A stretch of DNA of 11,125 bases, from assembly GCA_050942615.1 (NCBI GenBank), contig JBMNNQ010000046.1, forward strand, positions 1-11,125. Reading direction: 5' to 3'. Within the stretch, counting starts at the first letter, position 1, and each line of letters opens with the position of its first letter. The translations under genes were made by a program, and so were the position numbers. Under the pieces are notes generated by a model, which saw nothing but the letters and a program-made list of their open reading frames with translations, was not told the DNA's origin and did no database searches. Origin of the DNA: JAAZMI01 sp050942615 (GTDB lineage: Bacteria > Bacillota > Dethiobacteria > DTU022 > UBA8154). Positions 1 to 5,851 of the stretch are shown in pieces.

Positions 1-300
1 TTGTACCAGCCATTCATAGAACATGGAAACGGGAAGGTTCCTTCTTTGTTCCCTTAATTCTAAAATGGTTCCTCTTGGCAGCAATGATATTGTTCTGCCG
101 CAAGAGGGACACTTAAACCTGATGATGGGGATGCGGTAATGAAACTTTAAAAAAAGGGCATTGCGCCAGTAAAAACCATGTTTAGGCAGGGTGGAAGGGT
201 ATGCACAGCAGGGGCAAATATTGATGCTGGGAAAATCGTTTTCCTTACCTCTTTGAAAGTATTCCCGGGGGGAAATATTGAAATTATGAACGATTTGCAT
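1..300 (-). CDS. Partial DUF6431-like zinc-ribbon protein, probably transposon-related
   Basis: An open minus-strand frame begins at the ATG at 298-300 and runs off the left edge, giving 100 codons without a stop. The protein begins MQIVHNFNISPREYF. It has two cysteine pairs, CPCC at about residues 29-32 and CPSC at about 64-67, separated by an HGFYWRNALF stretch and followed by GRTISLLPRG. This layout (CPxC, HGFYxR, CxxCxRTxSLLP) matches what I recall of the DUF6431 family, often annotated near transposases in Firmicutes. The cysteines would form a zinc ribbon for nucleic-acid binding. The ribosome site AAGGTGG lies just upstream of the ATG and inside one arm of a long inverted repeat. The C-terminal part is not visible, so this could be a complete gene continuing outside the window or a remnant. 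The family call is recognition by eye. Confidence 0.6.
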   Translation of the reverse strand, partial: MQIVHNFNISPREYFQRGKENDFPSINICPCCAYPSTLPKHGFYWRNALFLKFHYRIPIIRFKCPSCGRTISLLPRGTILELREQRRNLPVSMFYEWLVQ

Positions 301-302
301 TG

Positions 303-359
303 TCCACCTTTCCTTTCCAATTTGGTTAAATTTTATTAAAACTGGAAGGGAAAGGTGGA
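303..359 (-). promoter_or_regulatory. Inverted repeat masking the ribosome site of the DUF6431-like gene
   Basis: Positions 303-319 and 343-359 form a 17-bp inverted repeat with a single internal mismatch (a G-T type pair in one RNA) and a 23-nt A/T-rich loop. The arm nearest the gene contains the AAGGTGG ribosome site and ends two bases before the ATG. In the minus-strand transcript this would fold into a hairpin hiding the ribosome site. Such structures are known to keep read-through transcripts from expressing insertion-sequence transposases. The fold is read directly from the sequence; the function is inferred. Confidence 0.55.
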
Positions 360-581
360 GTGGTTTATACCGTCATAATCTGATTAAAATGATTTGGTTT
401 TGGAGAAGGCTATGTGCTAATTCACAGAAACGGTCAAAGAAAGGATTTCATGCTGAATTAATAATAAACAGGCAGAGCCCTTGTAAATAGTCCGTTTTGC
501 TAAACAGTTCATCAATATTGAAGGAATGCTTTGGGAAACCCGGATGGGAAAAAGTGTCTTCACAAGTCCTAGCTCTATGGT
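360..581. other. Gene-free stretch
   Basis: I see no coding frame with a ribosome site here and no strong repeat. On the minus strand TTGACC occurs near 430-435 with only a poor -10 at the proper distance, so it is not called as a promoter for the DUF6431-like gene. Confidence 0.4.
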
Positions 582-677
582 GGGACAAATATCCTGTCCC
601 GTGTCCCTCTGACTTGTCCTGCTAAAGCATGCAACAGGAACCGTCCCCGTTGCAGGAACCGTCCCCGTTGCATGCTT
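582..677. repeat. REP-like GTCCC repeat cluster
   Basis: GGGACA at 582-587 and TGTCCC at 595-600 form a small inverted repeat. Further right, the 18-base unit CAGGAACCGTCCCCGTTG is present twice in exact tandem at 635-652 and 653-670. The pair is bracketed by a perfect 10-bp inverted repeat, AAGCATGCAA (625-634) and TTGCATGCTT (668-677). Additional GTCC motifs (603-606, 616-619) lie between. GGAACCGTCCC-type modules of this kind are scattered between genes in many clostridial genomes and resemble REP elements moved by Y1 tyrosine transposases. The repeats are seen directly; family membership is inferred. Confidence 0.6.
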
Positions 678-790
678 AGGGGGGAAGGCGGCTAGTGGCC
701 ACCTTTTTTATGTACCCTTTTTGGCAAAATCCTGCCAAGTGCTTAAGTTTCTTACCAAATATTTAGCCCATGCCGGGCGCACCCAACAAT

Positions 791-815
791 TAAGCCCGGG
801 GAAACCCCGGGCTTA
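791..815 (-). terminator. bamA: Hairpin downstream of bamA, probable terminator
   Basis: TAAGCCCGGGG (791-801) pairs perfectly with CCCCGGGCTTA (805-815) around a three-base loop, an 11-bp GC-rich stem about 42 bases past the bamA stop. The following minus-strand bases (TTAATTGTT) are only moderately T-rich, so termination may be partial. A second weak 6-bp hairpin (TTGGCA 721-726 with TGCCAA 733-738) lies further downstream. Confidence 0.6.
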
Positions 816-857
816 AAAGAATAATCGTTGTACTTATTTTTCTTTATTTGTTTAACC

Positions 858-2009
858 TTACTCCTTGGGCTTGGGCATTACTTCTTCAAAGAGTTCGGCA
901 TCAAAACGGCGGCCTTTGGCTAATAGTTGTCTGAGTTTGATAATGTCGGCATCGCGGGTACCGGTTTGCTTGGCGGTATTGAACGCAGTCATGCCCATAT
1001 CAAATTCGCCGTATAATTGCCCGTTGGCGGCCCACCACCAGATGATTTCAGCTTTGGTTCTTTCCCAGGATGTTTTCTTTTCGGCTCTGATCATGGCCAG
1101 TGAATTACCAACCTGCTGCGGGTAGAGGTTGGCAAAGGTCCAAACAAGTTCGTCAACTGCCGCATCGAGCTTGGAGGTATCCCTTTCCAGTGTTTTGATC
1201 AAAGCTTTTGCTTCTTTTAACTCATCGCCGGTTTTGTAATCACCATAAACAATTTGGCCATCGTCAATCCACTTGTCTGTGATAACTTCGGGGTTCCTGA
1301 CGAATTCGCCATTTTGCTTAAGTACAGGTTCTACCCTGTAGATATAGTTCTTACGCAGCATTTTATAAGCACTCATCTGTTCAGAGCAGGCAACGGTGTT
1401 GAATATTGCATCTTCAATAGTCATTGTAACCGGCTTGAACTGAACAGCCCCGCCCATAGCTGTAGAACCGTGTGCAGGTCCAACTTGGCCAAAACTGGCA
1501 GTATCAGCAGCAACAGTCAGGTCACAGCAACCGCTGATTTCTTCACCGCCACCGATGCTCATACCTTGCACCCGGCGGATAAAGGGCTTGGAAGAGGTCC
1601 AAACAGCATTAAAGGCATCCCAGTATACCTGCATATACTGCTGGCAATCCATGGGCCTGCCGATCATGTGTTCAGAATATTCCGGAACGTTGCCGCCCGT
1701 GCAGAAGAACCGATCGCCTGCACCGGTGAGAACAACGGCAACTACACTCGGATCACGGGATGCCAGTTGAAAAGCGCAGGCAGCCCCGGCCAACATATCC
1801 AGATCGTAGGAGTTTCCTTGCCTTTCGTTGTCCAAAATCACATAAGCAGCATACAGCCCGTCCACAACTTCCTTTGTCTCGGGATTAATCAAAGGTCTTT
1901 TTTCATACAGGGTGCGGGGGGGTTCTGGTTTTTCCAGGAGATCTCTTCTGACAGTAGTAAAATCCATTAAACTTTCTTTTGGTGCTCTGGGTATCCAATC
2001 AAATGACAT
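858..2009 (-). CDS. bamA: 6-oxocyclohex-1-ene-1-carbonyl-CoA hydrolase
   Basis: This 383-residue crotonase-superfamily enzyme is BamA (Oah), the ring-opening hydrolase of the anaerobic benzoyl-CoA pathway. It hydrates and hydrolyses 6-oxocyclohex-1-ene-1-carbonyl-CoA to 3-hydroxypimelyl-CoA in the cytoplasm. The length fits the family (about 375-390) and exceeds ordinary enoyl-CoA hydratases. Visible landmarks are the family's N-terminal extension (residues 1-50), oxyanion segment RFFCTGGN (about 100-107), QGMSIGGGEEISG (148-160), FGQVGPAHGS (173-182), and the long C-terminal region with WIDDGQIVYGDYKTG. The ATG is set by AGGAGG at 2022-2027, 12 bases upstream. The gene stands alone: had and dch, its usual pathway neighbours, lie about 1.4 kb upstream beyond a cold-shock gene. 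bamA is widely used as a marker of anaerobic aromatic degraders. The assignment is strong. Confidence 0.93.
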   Translation of the reverse strand: MSFDWIPRAPKESLMDFTTVRRDLLEKPEPPRTLYEKRPLINPETKEVVDGLYAAYVILDNERQGNSYDLDMLAGAACAFQLASRDPSVVAVVLTGAGDRFFCTGGNVPEYSEHMIGRPMDCQQYMQVYWDAFNAVWTSSKPFIRRVQGMSIGGGEEISGCCDLTVAADTASFGQVGPAHGSTAMGGAVQFKPVTMTIEDAIFNTVACSEQMSAYKMLRKNYIYRVEPVLKQNGEFVRNPEVITDKWIDDGQIVYGDYKTGDELKEAKALIKTLERDTSKLDAAVDELVWTFANLYPQQVGNSLAMIRAEKKTSWERTKAEIIWWWAANGQLYGEFDMGMTAFNTAKQTGTRDADIIKLRQLLAKGRRFDAELFEEVMPKPKE

Positions 2010-2037
2010 ATTTTCCTATATCCTCCTTTAAATATAT

Positions 2038-2065
2038 ATATTAAAAATTTGTTTTTACCTGGCAA
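2038..2065 (-). promoter_or_regulatory. bamA: Candidate bamA promoter
   Basis: On the minus strand TTGCCA (2060-2065) is followed after 16 bases by TAATAT (2038-2043). This gives a sigma-A-like promoter with a very short leader before the AGGAGG ribosome site. A 9-base direct repeat AAGGAAGCC occurs upstream at 2094-2102 and 2131-2139, 37 bases apart, and could be an activator site. Both are by-eye predictions; the A/T-rich context makes chance matches likely. Confidence 0.35.
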
Positions 2066-2741
2066 GCATTTAATTTAAAAATACCTAAGGTCCAAGGAAG
2101 CCTGTTTTTGGCCCAGCTGTCTGAATATGTAAGGAAGCCGCTAGTTTCATTAAATAGTAAACAATATTTTTTATGTTAATAAGCATATGCACAAGTAAAT
2201 TCTGTTTCACTTTATTTAATATTGACAACAGACTTGTACCCTGGGAACTATTTAGTGGTAACCAAGGTCTTTACAACAGGATCATACAGTGAAGAACTGT
2301 TTGATCACTTTAACCGAAACCCCGGCTGGCTATTGCAGGCCTACAACAAGTTGAAGGCTGCTGCTACAAATGCGCATACTGTGCCTAACCCCTGTCCCCA
2401 CATTGCACTGAACCCATAAACGACTGCTATATTTTAAAGCTTCCAGAACACCTCCTTCTAAAAAGGCTTGTATAATTTTTTACGCCTTTCCCTGACGCTT
2501 TTCCGTATGGTTATATAGCTTTGTAATAACAAAGTTCGACGGCGGATCATATAATTCCTTCTTATTCAGAAAATATATTATTATTAAGCTACTTTCTGTT
2601 GGAAGGCATTATATTTCAAAAACAAGCAGCCCGGTGTTCGCTAAAAGTTGCCATAAAAGCAATCAAAACCAACCATTTATGTTTTAAAATATATCATAGC
2701 AATAAAATGAAGTCAAGCATTCCCAATGGGCCCCGGCAAGT
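2066..2741. other. Long gene-poor interval with a possible decayed ORF
   Basis: About 680 bases separate bamA from the csp terminator. No frame here has a convincing ribosome site. The best candidate is a 65-codon plus-strand frame at 2222-2419 (TTG start, open upstream to 2183). Its translation looks protein-like (PGNYLVVTKVFTTGSYSEELFDHF) but matches nothing I can name. On the minus strand a perfect AAGGAGGTG near 2450-2458 is not followed by ATG, GTG or TTG at a usable distance. The interval may be a scar of a lost gene or mobile element. Confidence 0.3.
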
Positions 2742-2779
2742 AAAAAAAGGCATTTCCCTTTTGGGGAAATGCCTTTTTT
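2742..2779 (-). terminator. Intrinsic terminator of csp
   Basis: GGCATTTCCC (2749-2758) pairs with GGGAAATGCC (2764-2773) around a five-base loop. The stem is flanked by seven A (2742-2748) and six T (2774-2779), so it works as a terminator in either direction. Ten bases separate it from the csp stop codon. Confidence 0.9.
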
Positions 2780-2788
2780 CGCATAGTT

Positions 2789-2992
2789 TTAGCCGTTGCT
2801 GCGCACAACATTTTCAGCTTGTAAACCACGGTTGCCCTGGACAACATCAAAAGTCACTTCTTCGCCTTCTTCCAGGGTTTTGAACCCTTCCCCCTGGATG
2901 GCTGAAAAATGAACGAATACGTCGCCGCCTTCCTCTGATTCAATAAAACCATAGCCTTTTTCGGCGTTGAACCATTTAACCCTACCTTGCAT
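2789..2992 (-). CDS. Cold-shock protein, CspA/CspB family
   Basis: This 67-residue protein is a complete single cold-shock domain, a small beta-barrel that binds single-stranded RNA/DNA and melts RNA structure. It starts MQGRVKWFNAEKGYGFIE and carries both RNA-binding motifs: KGYGFI (RNP1, about residues 12-17) and VFVHFSAI (RNP2, about 25-32). It ends GNRGLQAENVVRSNG as in typical Csp proteins. The ATG at 2990-2992 is chosen because AAGGAGG (3001-3007) lies 8 bases upstream and the protein starts exactly where family members do. The same frame stays open far upstream, but that part is leader. It has its own promoter, a long leader and a terminator, so it is monocistronic. Its place between had and bamA is unusual and probably not functional. 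Confidence 0.95.
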   Translation of the reverse strand: MQGRVKWFNAEKGYGFIESEEGGDVFVHFSAIQGEGFKTLEEGEEVTFDVVQGNRGLQAENVVRSNG

Positions 2993-3255
2993 CCTTTTAA
3001 CCTCCTTTGTCATAAGATTGGTCAAAAAGTTTAAACCCAATAACCTTTGACCAATCTTAACAAAATCGGAGGCCAAAACAGGTCTGTGTTTGAACTTTTT
3101 AACGCTTGATTTTTTGACACTTATCCCTATGGGAACAAGCGTCACGCGGATTCTTGGGCTGAGCCTTTTTGGGTTAGCGCTCATACTCCACAAGCATTAT
3201 TTCCCGTCCGCCAAGCGGTACAGCCATTTTCGCCCGAAGGCATTACAATTGGCTA
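2993..3255 (-). promoter_or_regulatory. Long structured csp leader RNA
   Basis: From the predicted start site near 3255 to the csp ATG is about 260 nt, far longer than an ordinary leader. Cold-shock genes such as E. coli cspA are known for long temperature-responsive leaders. Visible helices include the 14-bp repeat at 3013-3059. Another pairs ACGCTTG (3102-3108) with CAAGCGT (3136-3142) and encloses TCCC (3124-3127)/GGGA (3131-3134). A third is CCGC/GCGG at about 3219-3229. It resembles no riboswitch class I can name. A thermosensing role is inferred from the gene it precedes. Confidence 0.5.
3013..3059 (-). promoter_or_regulatory. 14-bp perfect hairpin just upstream of the csp ribosome site
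   Basis: TAAGATTGGTCAAA (3013-3026) and TTTGACCAATCTTA (3046-3059) are exact inverted repeats with a 19-nt loop. The helix ends six bases before the AAGGAGG of csp. No T-run follows on the minus strand, so it is not an intrinsic terminator. It could gate ribosome access or be an RNA-stability element. Confidence 0.6.
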
Positions 3256-3261
3256 TGCTAT

Positions 3262-3290
3262 ATTATATAGTCCCTTCAACCTGAAAGCAA
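3262..3290 (-). promoter_or_regulatory. csp promoter
   Basis: On the minus strand TTGCTT (3285-3290) and a perfect TATAAT (3262-3267) are separated by 17 bases. The -35 overlaps a palindrome, CCTGAAAGC (3280-3288) with GCTTTCAGG (3291-3299), which could be an operator. It lies just after the had terminator, consistent with independent transcription of csp. Confidence 0.6.
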
Positions 3291-3311
3291 GCTTTCAGGC
3301 CTTACAGCCAT

Positions 3312-3337
3312 AAAAAAAACACCCCGTTTCAGGGGTG
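3312..3337 (-). terminator. Intrinsic terminator of the dch-had operon
   Basis: CACCCC (3320-3325) pairs with GGGGTG (3332-3337) around a six-base loop. On the minus strand it is followed by eight T (complement of 3312-3319). It lies about 63 bases beyond the had stop codon. Confidence 0.85.
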
Positions 3338-3400
3338 AAAAATATAACCTGTATTCATATTAGGATTTATCATAAATATGAACTGTTATTATTGGCTATT

Positions 3401-4468
3401 TTAAAAATCCGGCGTCAGGACCACCCGCTTGAGCAGTTTGCCGGAGTGGGATTCCTTGAAAGCCTGTTCAATCTGGCTCATCGGCCGCAGCTCGACGAAG
3501 GGTTCTACTTTGATTTCGCCGTCCAGGACCATTTTCAGCACTTCGGGGTAATACTTGGGTAAGCAGCCCCAGGTGCCGATGATTTCGGCGTCAAAGGCCA
3601 TCAGGCGTGAAAACATGTATTCCACTCTTTGCATCCCGTAGCCGACGATGAACAGCTGGCCGACAAAGGAGAGCAGATCAAGGCCGATCTCCTGGCCTGC
3701 TTTGGAGCCGGAGCATTCAAAGATTTTCCAGCCGTAGTTGGGCAGGCCTTTTTCTTTGCAGTAGGCCCGGAAGTCGCCTCTGATGTCTTTGGTGGTTTTA
3801 TCCAGGGTGCTAAGGGCATGGGTGGCACCGAAGTTTAGGGAGCGTTCCAGTTTTTCTTTGTTGCGGGCGATGCTGATTACTTCTTTGGCGCCTAAGGCAG
3901 CGGCGATCTGGGTCATGTAGAGGCCGATGCCGCCGGTGGCACCGGTAATCAGGACCAGGTCACCCTCTTTGATGTTGGCCCTTTGGGCGGCCTGGTAGGG
4001 GGAGGTGATGGCGTCGGCGACGACGGCAAAGTGTTCGAGCGGCATGCCTTTGCGATCTTCGATGATGCAGAGGTCTGCGGCGGGGACGGGGATATGGGTG
4101 GAGAAGCCGCCGTAGATACCCATGCTGTTGCCGGGCATTTTCTGGGCCAGACAGCGGTTGCCGCGGCCGGAGGCGCAGATATCACATTTGTTGCAGGGCA
4201 TGACGGCGGGAATGATCACTTCTTTGCCGATCAGGTCTGCCTGGCCGGCGATGACGGTGCCGCTGATTTCATGGCCCAAGGTCAGGGGCGGTTTCTGGAC
4301 GGTGGGTACGCCGTCGTAAAAGTAGCCGACGTCGGTGTGGCAGACGCCACAGCCGGCTATTTCCACCAGTACTTCTCCGGGTTGCAGTGCAGGGACGTCA
4401 ATGCTGGTTTTTTCCAGTTTGCCTGGTTCTGTCATCTGCCAGGTTTGAATTTTTGCAGGTATACTCAT
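3401..4468 (-). CDS. had: 6-hydroxycyclohex-1-ene-1-carbonyl-CoA dehydrogenase
   Basis: This 355-residue zinc-type medium-chain alcohol dehydrogenase fits Had (BamQ in Geobacter), which oxidises 6-hydroxycyclohex-1-ene-1-carbonyl-CoA to the 6-oxo compound with NAD+. The catalytic-zinc segment GCGVCHTD has C40 and H44, with GHE at 65-67. The structural-zinc cysteines are at about 92, 95, 98 and 106 (PCNKCDICASGRGNRC). The nucleotide-binding loop is GATGGIG at 176-182. The ATG is supported by AAGGAGG at 4480-4486, 11 bases upstream. It follows dch by 47 bases in one transcript ending at the terminator at 3312-3337. The dch-had pairing separates it from generic alcohol dehydrogenases: the order of genes follows the order of reactions, and the product is the substrate of BamA nearby. 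The motifs are seen; substrate identity rests on context. Confidence 0.88.
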   Translation of the reverse strand: MSIPAKIQTWQMTEPGKLEKTSIDVPALQPGEVLVEIAGCGVCHTDVGYFYDGVPTVQKPPLTLGHEISGTVIAGQADLIGKEVIIPAVMPCNKCDICASGRGNRCLAQKMPGNSMGIYGGFSTHIPVPAADLCIIEDRKGMPLEHFAVVADAITSPYQAAQRANIKEGDLVLITGATGGIGLYMTQIAAALGAKEVISIARNKEKLERSLNFGATHALSTLDKTTKDIRGDFRAYCKEKGLPNYGWKIFECSGSKAGQEIGLDLLSFVGQLFIVGYGMQRVEYMFSRLMAFDAEIIGTWGCLPKYYPEVLKMVLDGEIKVEPFVELRPMSQIEQAFKESHSGKLLKRVVLTPDF

Positions 4469-4515
4469 TCTTTGTTTAACCTCCTTGGTTATGCTTGTTG
4501 CTGGCCGGCGGGCTG

Positions 4516-5280
4516 TTATTCACCCTGCCAGACGGGGGGACGTTTTTCCATGAAGGCTTGCAGGCCTTCCAAGGCGTCTTTGGTCTGCATCAGTTCTTTT
4601 AAGTAGATGTGGTCGATGGCCTGTAGGCCTTCTGCAAAGTTTTTGCCTTCGCCGGCACGCGCTGCTTTTTTGGTGAGGGCCAGGACGACCGGGCTCAAAG
4701 AGGTGAATCTTTGCAGGAATTTTGCGGTTCCCTGGTCAAATTCGTCGGCGGGCAGGACCTGGTTGATCAAACCCATGGCTTTGGCTTCGGCGGCGGTGAA
4801 GATGTCGCCGCTGAGGAGTATTTCCAGGGCCAAAGGCCGGGTGGTAAGGCGCGGCAGGGCATAGCAGGCGATGGGCGGCAGGACACCCACTTTGATTTCC
4901 GGTTGGCCAAATTTGGCTTTTTCGGAGGCGACGATCATGTCGCAGAAGAGGACTACTTCGTAGCCGCCGCCCAAGGCTGCGCCGTTGATGAGGCCGATGA
5001 TCGGCTTTTCAAGGGCGTCCATGGCTAAAAACAGGCGGTCGAAGACGTCGATCATCAGGCCTACCTTGTCCGGGGTATGATCAGCAACGTCCACACCGGC
5101 GGAAAAGGCTTTGCCGGCGGCGTCAATGACGACGATGTTGCCGGGCTCTGTTTGGGCCCACTGGAAGGCTTTGACCATCTCTTCCATCATCTCAATGGTC
5201 AGTACGTTTAAGGGGGGGCGATCCAGGGTGATGCGGATTACGCCGTCCCCACTTTTTACTTGCAGGTTTTGATAGGACAC
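4516..5280 (-). CDS. dch: Cyclohexa-1,5-diene-1-carbonyl-CoA hydratase
   Basis: This 254-residue crotonase fits Dch (BamR), which adds water to cyclohexa-1,5-diene-1-carbonyl-CoA, the product of benzoyl-CoA reductase, to give 6-hydroxycyclohex-1-ene-1-carbonyl-CoA. Visible landmarks are the oxyanion segment KAFSAGVDV (57-65), NGAALGGGYE (99-108) and AKFGQPEIKVGVLPP (122-136). The VGVLPP ending, in place of the LGIIPGGGGTQ of ordinary enoyl-CoA hydratases, matches my recollection of dienoyl-CoA hydratases. The start is GTG (5278-5280), 6 bases from AAGGAGG (5287-5293). An ATG at 5280-5282 overlaps it in another frame (ATGTG) and leads to a different reading. It is the first gene of the operon with had. 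An ordinary enoyl-CoA hydratase is the main alternative, but context argues strongly for Dch. Confidence 0.87.
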   Translation of the reverse strand: MSYQNLQVKSGDGVIRITLDRPPLNVLTIEMMEEMVKAFQWAQTEPGNIVVIDAAGKAFSAGVDVADHTPDKVGLMIDVFDRLFLAMDALEKPIIGLINGAALGGGYEVVLFCDMIVASEKAKFGQPEIKVGVLPPIACYALPRLTTRPLALEILLSGDIFTAAEAKAMGLINQVLPADEFDQGTAKFLQRFTSLSPVVLALTKKAARAGEGKNFAEGLQAIDHIYLKELMQTKDALEGLQAFMEKRPPVWQGE

Positions 5281-5463
5281 ATTTTTCCTCCTTCGCTAAT
5301 CCACTATACAGCTGGCTGAAGCTATAAAATGGTAAACCTTTCCTCCATGCTCTTTTTAGAACATCACAACTTACATCAATCCTGCACAAAAAACCTTATT
5401 TTTCACATTTCAGCTGGCTACTACCTTATACCACCACCTAACCATATTAAAGGTGTTGTTTTA

Positions 5464-5492
5464 ATTTTAATAAAATATAGAAAAAATGAAAA
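5464..5492 (-). promoter_or_regulatory. dch: Candidate dch-had promoter
   Basis: On the minus strand TTTTCA (5487-5492) and TAAAAT (5464-5469) are 17 bases apart in a very A/T-rich stretch. This implies a leader of about 175 nt. It is the best match I found between the upstream hairpin and dch, but low-complexity sequence makes it uncertain. Confidence 0.35.
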
Positions 5493-5512
5493 TCACTTAA
5501 AAGCATGGAAGC

Positions 5513-5546
5513 AGTGTTAAAATAGTGTGAATTAAGAGTTAACACT
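5513..5546. promoter_or_regulatory. Dyad, possible operator upstream of dch
   Basis: AGTGTTAA (5513-5520) and TTAACACT (5539-5546) are exact inverted repeats spaced by 18 bases, with a further AGTGT at 5524-5528. The dyad lies just upstream of the candidate -35 of dch, where an activator or aromatic-responsive regulator could bind. No regulator gene is in the window. Confidence 0.35.
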
Positions 5547-5694
5547 TTCAGGCCCCCCTGACTAAAATCCCGCCGGCCTGCTTAAAATTGTCAATATAAA
5601 CCGCAAAAAGGAAGAAGCTGCCTGCAAACAAACATATTTCTTAATATTCAGCGTAGACGGACCTAATTCAAGCCCGCAAAATACTAAATTTAAA

Positions 5695-5749
5695 GGAAGT
5701 ATGCCCTGCAGGTCCCGCTAAATAAAAAGACACTGCAGGGCATACTTCC
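5695..5749 (-). terminator. 17-bp perfect inverted repeat, terminator-like
   Basis: GGAAGTATGCCCTGCAG (5695-5711) is exactly inverted at 5733-5749 with a 21-nt loop. On the minus strand TTTAAATTT follows. Its place about 100 bases past the flavoprotein stop fits termination of that unit. The large loop and very long perfect stem are unusual for a terminator, so a small mobile or REP-type element is an alternative. Confidence 0.55.
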
Positions 5750-5851
5750 CGTTCAAATCATTTTTCTAAAAAGTAGAGCCCCCTGTTCCAATACGAAATA
5801 ATCAGCAAGCTCACTATTTTACACCTTTTCTACCTGGTCAACAGGATTTAC

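Larger units (their letters stand above)
5281..5851. other. dch: Gene-free regulatory interval upstream of dch
   Basis: No supported gene occurs in these 571 bases. It holds the terminator-like inverted repeat at 5695-5749, the dyad at 5513-5546 and a candidate dch promoter at 5464-5492. The short frames crossing it have no ribosome site and no recognisable sequence. The interval separates the IorAB-side genes from the dch-had operon, which suggests independent control. Confidence 0.5.

Noticed and set aside
582..677. CRISPR array
   Set aside because: The two 18-base units are directly adjacent with no spacer and there is no cas gene. It is a tandem or REP-like repeat.
1254..1970. 238-codon plus-strand frame opposite bamA
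   Set aside because: It is an antisense shadow of a strongly recognised gene. Its translation resembles no family and has no ribosome site.
2789..3193. 134-residue extended form of the cold-shock protein
   Set aside because: The extra 67 residues come from an untranslated leader that happens to stay open. The family N-terminus and an AAGGAGG at the right distance fix the start at 2992.
2993..3255. Known riboswitch or 6S RNA in the csp leader
   Set aside because: I compared it mentally with the conserved cores of c-di-GMP, c-di-AMP, TPP, FMN, glycine and fluoride riboswitches and of 6S RNA, and found no matching core.
3983..4606. 207-codon plus-strand frame opposite had and the end of dch
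   Set aside because: It is a GC-rich antisense shadow full of glycine, aspartate and alanine low-complexity sequence and crosses two real genes.
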